A DNA stretch of 17,627 nucleotides from Zygnema cylindricum (lineage: Eukaryota > Streptophyta > Zygnematophyceae > Zygnematales > Zygnemataceae): the NCBI GenBank assembly GCA_037447655.1, contig JBBHKE010001251.1, positions 1 to 17,627 on the forward strand, given 5' to 3'. The translations under genes were made by a program, and so were the position numbers. Positions 1 through 8,207 of the stretch are shown piece after piece. Positions within the stretch are counted from its first letter, which is position 1. Every line of letters begins with the position of its first letter. Below the pieces are notes generated by a model. That model saw only the letters and a list, made by a program, of their open reading frames with translations, was not told the origin of the DNA and did no database searches.

Positions 1-80
1 GATGCTTTGTCGTTAGTCAGGACAATAACCGTAGTAACGGTTACCCAAATTAGTGTAGATCAGTAGATACACACTGTGAG

Positions 81-99
81 TATATAACTTAGGACTTAG
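81..99 (+). promoter_or_regulatory. LTR core: TATATAA plus AGGACTTAG
   Basis: TATATAA (81-87) is followed at once by AGGACTTAG (91-99), 248 bp before the gag-like ATG at 339. The same nonamer sits at a matching distance in the three other LTR copies of the window. A promoter or transcript-start role is inferred from position only. Confidence 0.4.
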
Positions 100-338
100 C
101 CAGTTTTGTAGTATCCAGTTTTGGGAGTATGATTTTATGAGGGTAGTTTTTGGGAAACTTCCAAACATCATATCTTATGGTTTACTTGGTCATTTAGGCC
201 GCAATTTTGGGAATTGGCAGTTTAGTGTATTATGTATCACTGTGAAAAATTTGTGGCATATTGGCTATTTGAGTCATATTTTGTGTCAGTTCAAAGTTGG
301 CTGTTGAGTAGGTACTTTGATAGTTTCTGCTGGTGTTC

Positions 339-476
339 ATGTCTACTTCCACTACTACTGCTGATTCTCGGAGCAAATTCTCGGAGCAACGAGATCAACT
401 GAGACATGTTCGGCGAATTGTGGCAATCCTCTCTCGAGAGATTAAGAAAATTAAAAGGGGCAATTTGGAGGGATAG
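339..476 (+). pseudogene. Short gag-start remnant (45 codons)
   Basis: An ATG at 339 opens a 45-codon frame that ends at TAG 474-476. The first ten residues are rich in Ser and Thr, and the rest is basic (several Arg, and Lys-Ile repeats). Position relative to the LTR-like sequence suggests the beginning of a copia gag. After about codon 12 there is no resemblance to the copia-C gag, so the tail may be unrelated DNA read through. It is probably not a functional gene. Confidence 0.25.
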
Positions 477-575
477 TCACCGTAGCCAGTGAGTCAGTGA
501 CGAAATAGCCCAGCTGGTAAGCCTTTTGCCAAGCCTAACCTTCCCAACCTATTTTTGGTATATATTTGTATGATT

Positions 576-968
576 GCTAAATGGGCAATGACATTTTGTT
601 GAAGCTGAATCAACGACGAGAAATTTTGATTGCTGAATATTTGACGACGGATTGTCACATTTATTCAGCGACGAGATAATGTCGTCGCTAAATTGGCAAT
701 GACATTATGTTCAAGCTGAATCATTGACGAGAAATTCTCATGGCTGAATATTCGACGACGGATTGTCACATTTATTCAGCGACGAGATAACGTCGTCGCT
801 AAATTGGCAATGACATTTTGTTCAAGCCGAATCAGCGACGAGAAATTTTCATCGCTGAATATCCTATGACGGTTTGTCATCATTTATTCAGCGACGAAAT
901 ACTGACGTCGCTGATTCGGCGATGATTGTCGAAGCCAAACCAGCGACGACAAATTCTTGTCGCTTAGA
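576..968 (+). repeat. Tandem array, ~111 bp period, palindromic GCGACGA units
   Basis: Units begin GCTAAAT(T)GG at 576, 687 and 798, and a diverged partial unit begins at 910, giving a period of 111-112 bp and about 3.5 copies. Each full junction holds an interrupted palindrome, AGCGACGA-7 nt-TCGTCGCT (for example 667-689). Units 2 and 3 are nearly identical, while the first and last are more diverged, as expected for an array that grew from the middle. Confidence 0.85.
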
Positions 969-1028
969 CAACACAAACATACAGAAGCACATGTATTTAA
1001 TGTTTTTTCTTCGTATCTTTATCTGCAG

Positions 1029-1901
1029 GGTATCAACAAGCAAGGAGATGGTGGGTCGAAAAGGTGGCCATAGTACAAGGCATAAGAGATACGAGTAATA
1101 CATTGTCTACGTCGGGCTTTGGGAAACAAATTGTGGCGGTAATGAAAGCATTACCGGGCAGGGGAAGGAAGGAAATGACATGGGTGACCCGTCTTGATCA
1201 AGAAATACTCTAGGATTTTCATCTATTGAAAAAGGCGGGTATGCAACTTTCTACGTCAATTGTGCAAGAGATGGCGTACGACATCATTGTACGTTTGAAA
1301 GAGGAGCATGGGCCGGAGTACTTTGACGAGTTCGACCGTGAGAGGACTACACGAATTACAAAAAGGTGGATCCAAAGGTTTCATGAGAAACAGAACATCG
1401 TCATCCGTGCCCAGAATGGCAAATTACAATGTAGTCCGGAAAAAGAGGAACACATTGAGAAAACCGTGGCGTATCATTTGGGTGTTCTAAAAAGGGACTT
1501 CCTTTCGGGTAAGACTTATACTTTATTGCTATCCATGATATTGTAATTTATTTTTTGGCGTCATAATTGTTGCTTTTATCAAACCTAAAGTACTAACTCT
1601 TTTTTACTCATCTTTGTTTTGTTGTCGTCATCTTCATTGTGTGAACTAGGTGAGCTTGACGAAGATTTAGTGGAGAATATGGATGAGACCCACTTGATTT
1701 TGAATATGGACAATGGCAAAACATTAGGCTTCCGAGGCGATGAAGTCGTGAAGTATGCCGACTTTGCGGGTGGAGGCGAATCCATAATTTTGATGGCCAG
1801 TCTCACTGGAGGGGTGATTGCACGGATTGAATCACCCATGTTTATTCTCACAAACCGTAATAGGAGTCACCCGATTCGTAATCTCCGCGATGATATTCCA
1901 G
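1029..1901 (+). pseudogene. Pogo-like (CENP-B HTH / DDE_1) transposase, truncated, with intron
   Basis: Exon 1 (1029-1508) follows a strong acceptor: a pyrimidine-rich run ending CTGCAG at 1028. It encodes a basic N-terminus and then a CENP-B-type helix-turn-helix region around 1340-1460 (KRWIQRFHEKQNI). Exon 2 (1650-1901) encodes NMDETH at about 1679-1696, which carries the first catalytic Asp of the DDE_1 family, followed by an MDNGKTLGFRGD stretch and the strand-rich core. The 141-bp intron has GTAAG/TAG borders and keeps the frame. A TAG at 1211-1213 interrupts exon 1. A possible donor, CAG|GTATAT, ends exon 2, but no sequence for the second Asp or the final acidic residue was found downstream. 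The product would have bound the element ends and cut DNA; this copy is inactive. From memory, the MDETH/MDNGKTLGF block resembles pogo-type transposases common in oomycetes and also seen in plants. Confidence 0.7.
1509..1649 (+). other. Intron in transposase gene (141 bp)
   Basis: The donor GTAAGA is at 1509 and the acceptor AACTAG ends at 1649, with a T-rich interior. It is phase 1. Its length is a multiple of three, but an in-frame TAA (1544-1546) marks it as non-coding. Joining the flanks restores the spacing expected between the helix-turn-helix region and the first catalytic Asp. Confidence 0.65.
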
Positions 1902-2633
1902 GTATATGTATGCCTTTTTAGTGGATTTTGAAGCGTAGAAGAGGCATATTTTTTAGTTTTTGTTGATTTCGCTTGTATTACCCGTTTTAAAAATGAAAAG
2001 AGTGTACGGATTTAGGAGATAGGAGTTATCATACAATATAATAGGGGTAATACGTCGCATAGTGTGTCTCTTATTACACTGTCATTATTTTTGCAATTTT
2101 TTTATTTACTTCATTGTGAAGTAAGTTTGCCAAAACGATGTAGAACACAACCATTTTATGTAACATGAGTTTCTTTTGACAATATATGAGTATGTGCACG
2201 AGCTATGGTTCGTCATGCTCAATGTGTTACTGTGTGTTTATCATTCACCTATGTGACGCATGATGTTGACATGGGTGAACATATTCTTTTTTTTTAGCTT
2301 TAATATACAAACATGTGGTTTTTGACGTTATTCATGTTAGACAACGAGCGCGCCTCACCGTTGGTCGCTGTCGCACCATTGACATGGACTTTTTCATAGT
2401 TATTTCATCAGCGTTGACAGTTTGTCATTGCCTATAAGATCTTCAGCGATGACTTTGCCTCATAGCCGAAACATTTTTCAACGATGACATAAAGTCCTTA
2501 ATGTTTTTTTATTAAACGGCGATATTGCCTTATTGCAGATCTACAGCTCAGCGGCGACACACTTTAGTCGCCGGTTGGTCCATTAAGCCAGTTGTTTAGT
2601 CAATTGTAACATCAAAAATAACCGGTGTAAAAT
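1902..2633. other. Non-coding 3' part of transposon remnant
   Basis: This stretch is AT-rich and has no ORF with recognisable motifs. A T-tract acceptor ending TTTTTAG at about 2298 could close an intron opened at 1902, but the frame after it shows no DDE motif. From about 2340 the sequence gains GC and scattered GCGA/GTCGC words (GTCGCTGTCGC near 2366, GGCGACACACTTTAGTCGCC near 2553), which are degenerate forms of the subterminal palindromes. Confidence 0.5.
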
Positions 2634-2871
2634 CCAGCGACGAAAATGTCTCGTCGCCGGTTGTTCAGCAACCACGATGAAAGAAAAAAAAAACCTTCAT
2701 TCCATTGGTGTATAACCTAGCGACAAAAACTCCTCGTCGCCGATAGGTCAACATCCATGACAAAAAAAAAAAAAACCTTCATTCCATTGGTGTATAATCT
2801 AGCGACGACAATGCCTCGTTGCTGGTAAGTAAGCATCCATGACAAAAGAATAAAAAAACAACATTCCATAG
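2634..2871 (+). repeat. Tandem array, 82-83 bp period, GCGACGA palindromes plus poly-A
   Basis: Three units start at about 2634, 2717 and 2799. Each opens with (C/T)AGCGAC, contains a matching CTCGTCGCCGG-like arm after a short loop, then CATCCATGA or similar, an A-run and CATTCCATTGGTGTATAA. Units 1 and 2 share the whole body; unit 3 is decayed at its end. The palindrome links this array to the one at 576-968, although the rest of the unit is unrelated. Confidence 0.8.
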
Positions 2872-3840
2872 CTAACGCAAACATGTATCAAGACAAAATT
2901 ATTTGGTACAAAACACAAGACAGTCATACGTAGAGTGAAAAAAAGAGTAATAACATGTAGAACTTATTATAAAAAAAAACAATTATGAATCCAAAATTTC
3001 ACTATTGTACACACTCCAAAACTGAATATATGCTCTGAACTCCTAAAAAATTCTATACATTTCCACTTTCTCTTGAATCTTCTATCCATTACCTCCGTTT
3101 AATTCCATCTTTATACTAATTATTTCAATATCCTCTGATGCAACAGAAAAAATATAAAGTTGAAAGTAACATGATGTCGGAAATAAATCAAAAACTTTGG
3201 CCCCATCCTGAAAAAAAAAAAGATTTAGATTCAACTGTCAATCCGTTAAAAGGTCCAAGGGTTTTTTATGAGTTTTTAGGGTTTCTCTGAGTTTTTTTAT
3301 TGTATCGTACTTCAAGCGAGAATAAATTTTGATCCATTTTTTAATTATTTTTTTATTATTTGGCTAAAAATCTCTTTCTAAGGACATGAAATAAAAAGTC
3401 AACAAATACACATTTTTATGTTTTTCAATCCATTAAAAATAGCAAATTTTACAAGCGTACAGATTACAAAACCGGTTGTTATTATAAAAATCTAACACAA
3501 AATATAACAAAGGAATATATCTTTCCCTTTTAACTATTATGAACATTTATCTCAACACCCTCGCCATCAATATTTATAAGCGTTAAAAAAATGAAGCTTA
3601 AATCAAATGGTTAGCGGAAAAGGTGAAAGGAGAAACAAAAGCAAAACCAGAAAAAAAAAAAAAAACTTATGAGTCACCTTGAAATAACCCTTCATAAAAC
3701 AAAAATGGTAATAAAAATTAAGAAGGACATAACCGCCCACTAAATACCGGCAACAAAGTGAAAGGATTAGAAGGCATGACTTATCATAAATTTCCATAAA
3801 TTATGTTTGAATGTTTAGATAGAAAATGGCATTTGCCACG
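2872..3840. other. AT-rich intergenic stretch, no gene seen
   Basis: This stretch has many A and T homopolymers (for example near 3210, 3345 and 3650) and frequent stops in all frames. No protein motif, RNA gene or long repeat is visible. Short ORFs here are what AT-rich DNA gives by chance. Confidence 0.6.
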
Positions 3841-4210
3841 TCATATGGAACCACCGCTAAGAGAATACCCACATGCATCGTCACCAATGGTGGAGTTGGC
3901 TGGCAGCAAAATGTTCGCCATTTCGTACATCAAGACCCTAATAAAGTAAACAACCTAAAAAAGTAAGGCGAGGACGGGAAAGCGATGACGTGGGCAACGT
4001 GCAATCCATGGAGGTGAAAGAGGAAGCGAGTCTCTCACAGATCCCTGTTGGAAAAATGGAGAGATTTTCAGGATGGCGGCGCATACAGAATGGCGTTGCA
4101 GTCGTCAGATTCCAAAGGGAAAAAAAATAAAGGAATGAGCGGCTGCGATTGGACATAGAAAGCGTGACTTGTGATTGGTCCAAAACAATTATATTTTATG
4201 AGGTCTATTC
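3841..4210. other. GC-richer island without recognisable gene
   Basis: GC is visibly higher than in the flanks, with CCACGTCA- and GATTGGTCC-like words around 3835 and 4175. An 81-codon open frame on the minus strand (4183-3938) lacks any motif I know and its nominal start is TTG. It could be an old promoter/5'-UTR fragment or a piece of a non-autonomous element. Confidence 0.3.
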
Positions 4211-4254
4211 ACATTTGGCGTTGCCTCACGACATATATCGCCCACGCCAAATGT
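4211..4254. repeat. Perfect 11-bp inverted repeat, 22-nt loop
   Basis: ACATTTGGCGT (4211-4221) is exactly complementary to ACGCCAAATGT (4244-4254). It could be a hairpin or the remains of terminal repeats of a small element. The loop contains CACGACATATATCG. Confidence 0.7.
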
Positions 4255-5567
4255 CATATATTTATTCTCTTTTTTTCAGTATGTTTACTCTATTTCACGT
4301 GCCATTGTGTTAAAAAACCCATATTACAGTAAAAAGTTACTCCTTTCAAAGGGCATTTTGGTAAGTTTGATTTTTTTAGAATTAATATTTACGCTAAATT
4401 AGACGCGATCCTATATTAGAATACAGTTTTAATGAAATTGGTGCGAAGTTCCCTATTCTAACTGAATACGTGGAATGTCGAACAAAAGTTACAAAGTTAT
4501 TATAGAAATAAACGCAAAGACGTGTTGTCGCCGTTATACTATAAACTTGTAACGTGTTACTTAAAGTTAATGTTCAAACTGACGACGATGTTGTCAACGG
4601 ACGAAATTTATGCTAACGGATTTTTTTCGATGTGATTGGGTCTTTTTGTTTAACGCAACTCCACGTGCGACCGCGAGTCTATTAAATCGGTATTTGTGCC
4701 ATTATATTTAGAAAAGTACAATTTTGCACTGTCGGACGTCGTCTGTATTCCACACTATTGAAAACGGACCTATATTAGATTTTTTTACTCTAAGTAAACC
4801 TTACCTAAATTAGAATAATGAAAAAAATAGAATCGTATACTCTATTTGATGTGATAGAGTCAAAAATTCGAGCGACCGAATTAGAGTAATTTACTCTAAT
4901 TACGATTCGTGGTGTACAAATCAAATCGTACGACCAGTTCTAGTACTGTACTTTATTGTGTCCTTCGTACTTCGAAAATAAATAAAACACATTTTCCTCT
5001 GAACAATATTTAATATGTGATTTGAGGTTGAAATACCGATTAGATTACAATAGTGTGAGACAAAGAATGGAATAGGAAAAAGTTATTTTAAACTGAACCG
5101 GTTGATTGACTGACGGAGGTGTCTTCAAAAAGTTCCACACGAACTTCATGTTGTCCCTTAAAAAAAAGTAGAAAAGTAAAATTACGGGCAGTAACGCGAG
5201 TACTCATATCGTGTGAGTCTTTTAGTTCATAAAAGACAAAATAATCGTACACCCAAACGGACAAAAGGATTGCTAGTCGTAACAATTAGAATGTCCGTGA
5301 AACAAATTCCGAAAGATTCCCCTCACGGACTATGTGTCTGTAAAAAAGGAATATTGAATCAAAAATAGTGTGAACCACTTTGTAAGAAGCTCATGCTGTA
5401 AAGGAATTCCACAATTATATATTATGACCGACAAAAAATACGAATAGTCGAAATTTTGAAAAAAACACACAATATTTAAGTTTTGTACGTATTTTAGAAA
5501 ATTCCTAGCGTTCACAAAGGTTGGGCAAAAAATTCGCAAGGGTTTATTGCAGTTTTGTGGTGTTGTG
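4255..5567. other. AT-rich intergenic stretch, no gene seen
   Basis: There is no supported coding region. The motif TACTCTA/TAGAGTA recurs around 4280, 4785, 4838, 4854 and 4880-4901. ORFs on the minus strand at 5088-5285 and 5330-5665 carry no family motif and have chance-like composition. Confidence 0.5.
4879..4901. repeat. 10-bp inverted repeat AATTAGAGTA, 3-nt loop
   Basis: AATTAGAGTA (4879-4888) and TACTCTAATT (4892-4901) are perfect inverted copies. They form the clearest member of a local cluster of TACTCTA words. Confidence 0.7.
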
Positions 5568-5727
5568 TATCGGTAAGGGTATGCCGATAACCGATATGGA
5601 ATTATTTTTCGGTACCCGATAATCGATATACTGGTGCGATACATCGTTATCGGCGTTAACGTCAATAAATAACCGATATTTATCGGTTGTTATAGGCAAT
5701 ATCACCAATATCGATAACTATCGGCAA
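5568..5727. repeat. Cluster of CGATA/TATCG words with nested palindromes
   Basis: At least nine CGATA, ATCGG or TATCG words on both strands occur within about 160 bp. The best palindrome is AACCGATA-TT-TATCGGTT (5671-5688). The layout is irregular, not a strict tandem array, and resembles a decayed simple-sequence block or a dense binding-site cluster. Confidence 0.65.
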
Positions 5728-5731
5728 TAAC

Positions 5732-5746
5732 TGTACGGACCGTACA
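5732..5746. repeat. Palindrome TGTACGG-A-CCGTACA
   Basis: This is a perfect 7-bp inverted repeat with a 1-nt centre. Further GTAC words follow at about 5753-5780. Similar GTAC-rich sequence occurs in the minus-strand LTR at 6400-6460. Confidence 0.6.
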
Positions 5747-6088
5747 AAAAATTGTACGGCCAGTACACTCAACTGTACGTGTTATTCCCCGAATGTAAAA
5801 GGGACAGGATAGTATCACCACACTTACAATGCACAAGTGAATTATCCCCAAGGATTCCCTCGTAGCAACAACAAAGGCACACAACATTCATAGAGGATTG
5901 GTTTTAACGGAAGAGATTGTTGCCTCGTTCAAGGTGAACACTGTTTGTTCCACGGAACCAACGAAGTCAACCGGTACTTTACCATGCAACTTCCAAACCA
6001 CGATCTTCCAAACTATCTTCTGCGGTCAATTACATTCCGGCGTTGCTATATTGCTACAGTGCGTTGCTATGTGTAACTGTGAGACCTC
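5747..6088. other. Unassigned DNA left of the minus-strand copia leader
   Basis: This is where the gag of the minus-strand copia copy should lie. The frame from the ATG at 6091 closes after 21 codons, and nothing beyond it resembles gag, so the element appears cut here. No other gene is seen. Confidence 0.4.
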
Positions 6089-6344
6089 CATAGGTCCTCA
6101 GAATGGACAGCTTGCAAGAACCCTCTAGGATATCCCTGACCCCTTTGTGTTTCAGCAAGAATAACTGCCATCCTGGCAGACAAAAAGTTTGACCACCTTC
6201 ACCCCTATGAAGGCAAGACTCCCCTGAGTCAATAGCAGAAAGAATCTCTGAATTTGCTCCTCTGAGCAGTAAGTTATGGAGGGTCAAAGTTGACCTTTTG
6301 TACTTAAGCTCTTTAGGAGAGAGGGTCCTATCTACCAAATATTT

Positions 6345-6385
6345 CTAAGTCCTATCTCTCTCTAAAACTCTATCTACTGACGTAC
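6345..6385 (-). promoter_or_regulatory. LTR core motif in minus-strand copy
   Basis: On the minus strand, GTACGTCAGTAGATAG (6385-6370) precedes AGGACTTAG (6353-6345). The nonamer begins 262 bp before the gag ATG at 6091. The same pair occurs in the other LTR copies. Confidence 0.5.
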
Positions 6386-6845
6386 TACACCAATCATATT
6401 TATGTACCGTACAAAATGGTACAGCTGCCGGTATACTTTCTGTACAGACATTGTACGACATGGCAAAAAAGTCGACACGTGTCTTATCTGGATTCGTTTC
6501 CGTAATCCTTGGAGATGCCGAAATCCAATGTTGTGGTGCCACGTGTCATTCGATGTGGTGGCGACCATAAACCGCCGAAATCCTCTTCCGCGATCTCGAC
6601 ATTCTTTTCGGCCGTCCGATTGAATGCTGATTTCAATCATAGCCGTCATAAGTATTTGCGTTGTATTCGTTTCGCTATCGAAACAAATGTGCGGTACTTA
6701 TTTCTTCTCCGTACTCGTAATCCGTACTTTTCATAACTAACTCTATGTATCCCGGATATAGTTGTCGTTAAATGAATTAGCTTATATAATGGCGTTTATA
6801 TAATTACTAAACCCTATATCGTCTATCACTAATCCTAGACTAAAT

Positions 6846-6882
6846 GGATAAGGCTGCCGGCTACCGGCGGCATTATCTATCC
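6846..6882. repeat. Hairpin with GCCGG-CTA-CCGGC core
   Basis: GCCGG (6856-6860) and CCGGC (6864-6868) flank CTA, and the outer GGATAA/TTATCTATCC arms extend the foldback imperfectly. It lies inside the minus-strand LTR and is absent or strongly diverged in the plus-strand copy. Confidence 0.5.
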
Positions 6883-7298
6883 GTAGGTACTAGGATCAAA
6901 TCCTGGAACGGACAACTTTCTTTTTAGAAAATCAACTACTTTACTACCCCATAAATCTCTGGATAGCATAGGCAGCCATGGCACCAGCTTCCTCTCCAAC
7001 TTCTCAGTGACTGCAACAAGTGTGGGAGTTGGAGAGAGAAGTTAGAGACACACTGCCTCGGCTTCTCTTTCTGCATTTCATTTTAGACCTAGAATATACT
7101 AAAAGAACCATCAATTTCTACACTATGCTGCTATGCTGCGCTAGTGTGTCATGCAGCTGCGCTGCTCTGAACCGCAACTGCAACAGCTTTGTTTCTAACT
7201 ACACTGTACACAACTCTGTTATCCTGTTACAGTGCCTCCCACCAAGGATTCAGCGTCCTGCTGAATGTTACTTACTCCCGAGGAACTAGAGCTGGCGA

Positions 7299-7377
7299 AG
7301 TATGTCAAATGTTTCTTCCCGGTACTCCTCGAACTGCGGGAGTATGTCAAATGTTTCTTCCCGGTACTCCTCGAACT
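7299..7377. repeat. 42-bp-period direct duplication in the coiled-coil coding end
   Basis: The 37-bp block starting AGTATGTCAAATG is repeated at 7299-7335 and 7341-7377 with no visible mismatch. The period of 42 bp equals 14 codons, so the minus-strand protein carries two copies of FEEYREETFDIL in frame. The identity of the copies suggests a recent slip. Confidence 0.9.
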
Positions 7378-8185
7378 CCTCCCGCAGGGTATTGAATTGG
7401 TTTTGGAGTTGCTCACATCGGGTTTCCAAAAGTGGGATGTGGTGATCCACCGCTGTTAAGCGGCTTTTGACGATTCGCTCCTGCAGTCCGTCCCCTTCCC
7501 CTCCCGGTGCAGCTGTTTGTTCTTCTGGTTGTGGAGGGGCGGCCTCAAGCGCAGGCGTTTCGGGTGCCGGACTTTGGGAAGCTTCGGGCGCTGCCATTTG
7601 TGGGGCTTTTGCTGCCACCTCGTTTGCCAGTTCCCACCGAGGTACTCTCCTCAATTTGAAAGAAATATGTTTCCTGGCAGCTCGGGCTCACTGCATAGCA
7701 TTCTTCCAAACCAACTTGAGTGTTCGTACCTCTGGTGTGACTTCTGCCCGCAAAATGATATCCTGAATGCGGACATCCCATGGGTGATAAAGGCAGAGTA
7801 ATCAGGGAACATCCACCCTGTATCGGTAATGGTCTCAACCACTTCCACGAATGGTAATGAATGAGGGTTTAGCTGAACATAACCCTTATGTTTATTCCCT
7901 AGGTCCCTCGTCCTCGTAAAATTTTAGGGTCGGGTGTGACGGCACACTGGCAGGGATGTTCACATGTTCCCTAGGTTTTCCTGTGCGCCACGGTGTTGGC
8001 CACTCCGAAGGATCCCAATAATAGTGTTTGGCAAAGCTGAAGGCGAGGTTTGGATGTTGCGGGTCGATAGGGAGTGAAAAAAGATAGTGGCAAACTTCTT
8101 CTTCTCTTTCACTTTCTCCTTCCGTTTCTCCTTCCTCTCGTTGGAGGATAAACACATCATCCCCACTAGGATACTGCGCCTCGGC

Positions 8186-8207
8186 TTTTTTTTTGAGCTT
8201 TTTTTTT
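8186..8207 (-). other. Paired A9 runs, probable frameshift site
   Basis: Two nine-base A runs on the minus strand (8207-8199 and 8194-8186) are separated by GCTC. The acidic frame leads in from upstream, and the frame that encodes DDVFILQREEGETEG leads out. One base gained or lost in either run explains the shift; programmed slippage is possible but not supported in a broken gene. Confidence 0.5.

Larger units (their letters stand above)
1..480 (+). mobile_element. Truncated copia LTR/leader with gag start
   Basis: This stretch resembles the region just upstream of the copia-C gag at 15990-16330. Shared words occur in the same order and at similar spacing: GTAGATCAG (55-63 and 16041-16049), AGGACTTAG (91-99 and 16073-16081), TGTGGCA and TTTGTGTC. 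They are followed by an ATG at 339 here and at 16330 there. TATATAA lies at 81-87. A short ORF at 339-476 (45 codons) starts with a Ser/Thr-rich stretch, like the Ala/Ser-rich gag start of copia-C, and then becomes unrelated. I infer a 5' fragment of the same element type, cut soon after the gag start. The left end lies outside the window. Confidence 0.5.
480..2871 (+). mobile_element. Remnant of pogo-like DNA transposon with palindromic subterminal arrays
   Basis: A transposase fragment (1029-1901) is bracketed by two tandem arrays whose units carry the same palindromic motif, GCGACGA...TCGTCGC: 576-968 on the left and 2634-2871 on the right. Further GCGA-type words (2340-2580) link the right array to the element. 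Such layouts, a transposase between subterminal repeat blocks, are known for several plant cut-and-paste transposons, where the repeats serve as transposase binding sites. I could not fix the exact termini, terminal inverted repeats or target-site duplication, so the outer borders are approximate. The element looks internally deleted, because the 3' half of the catalytic domain is absent. Confidence 0.5.
6089..7122 (-). mobile_element. Copia LTR plus leader, minus strand, truncated
   Basis: Read on the minus strand, this is a diverged copy of the LTR and leader at 9428-11541. It begins TGTAGAAATTGATGG at 7122, matching TGTTGAAATAATTAT at 9428, and both copies reach TCTAGGTCTAAA after about 30 bases. 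It then shares an ATGGC-containing block, a GATCGCGG/GCGATC block, CAGTAGATAG, AGGACTTAG, an AGAGAG tract, a TGACTCA..GGGAGTC region, and ends at an ATGGAGG like the copia-B gag start. The LTR proper probably ends near 6165, where the match to the other copy's LTR end falls. After the gag ATG (6091-6089) the frame closes at codon 22 and gag is lost. Transcription would run leftward, away from the chromovirus remnant. Confidence 0.65.

Noticed and set aside
576-968. CRISPR-like array
   Set aside because: The units are about 111 bp with no distinct short repeat/unique spacer pattern, no cas genes are present, and the sequence context is plant.
874-1103. Overlapping ORFs on both strands at the end of the left array
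   Set aside because: They read through the repeat units and the transposase acceptor site, and neither has a family motif.
2298-2440. Possible further transposase exon after the TTTTTAG acceptor
   Set aside because: The frame joined in phase gives no DDE motif and closes soon, so it cannot be supported.
3938-4183. 81-codon minus-strand ORF in a GC-richer island
   Set aside because: It has no known motif, its start codon is TTG, and no splice-joined partner was found. It is kept only as an unassigned island.
5330-5665. 111-codon minus-strand ORF
   Set aside because: It runs through the CGATA palindrome cluster, its composition is chance-like, and it has no motif.
7467-7801. Ala/Gly/Ser- and Cys-rich plus-strand ORFs
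   Set aside because: They are antisense shadows of the Ala/Pro-rich part of the minus-strand coiled-coil ORF.
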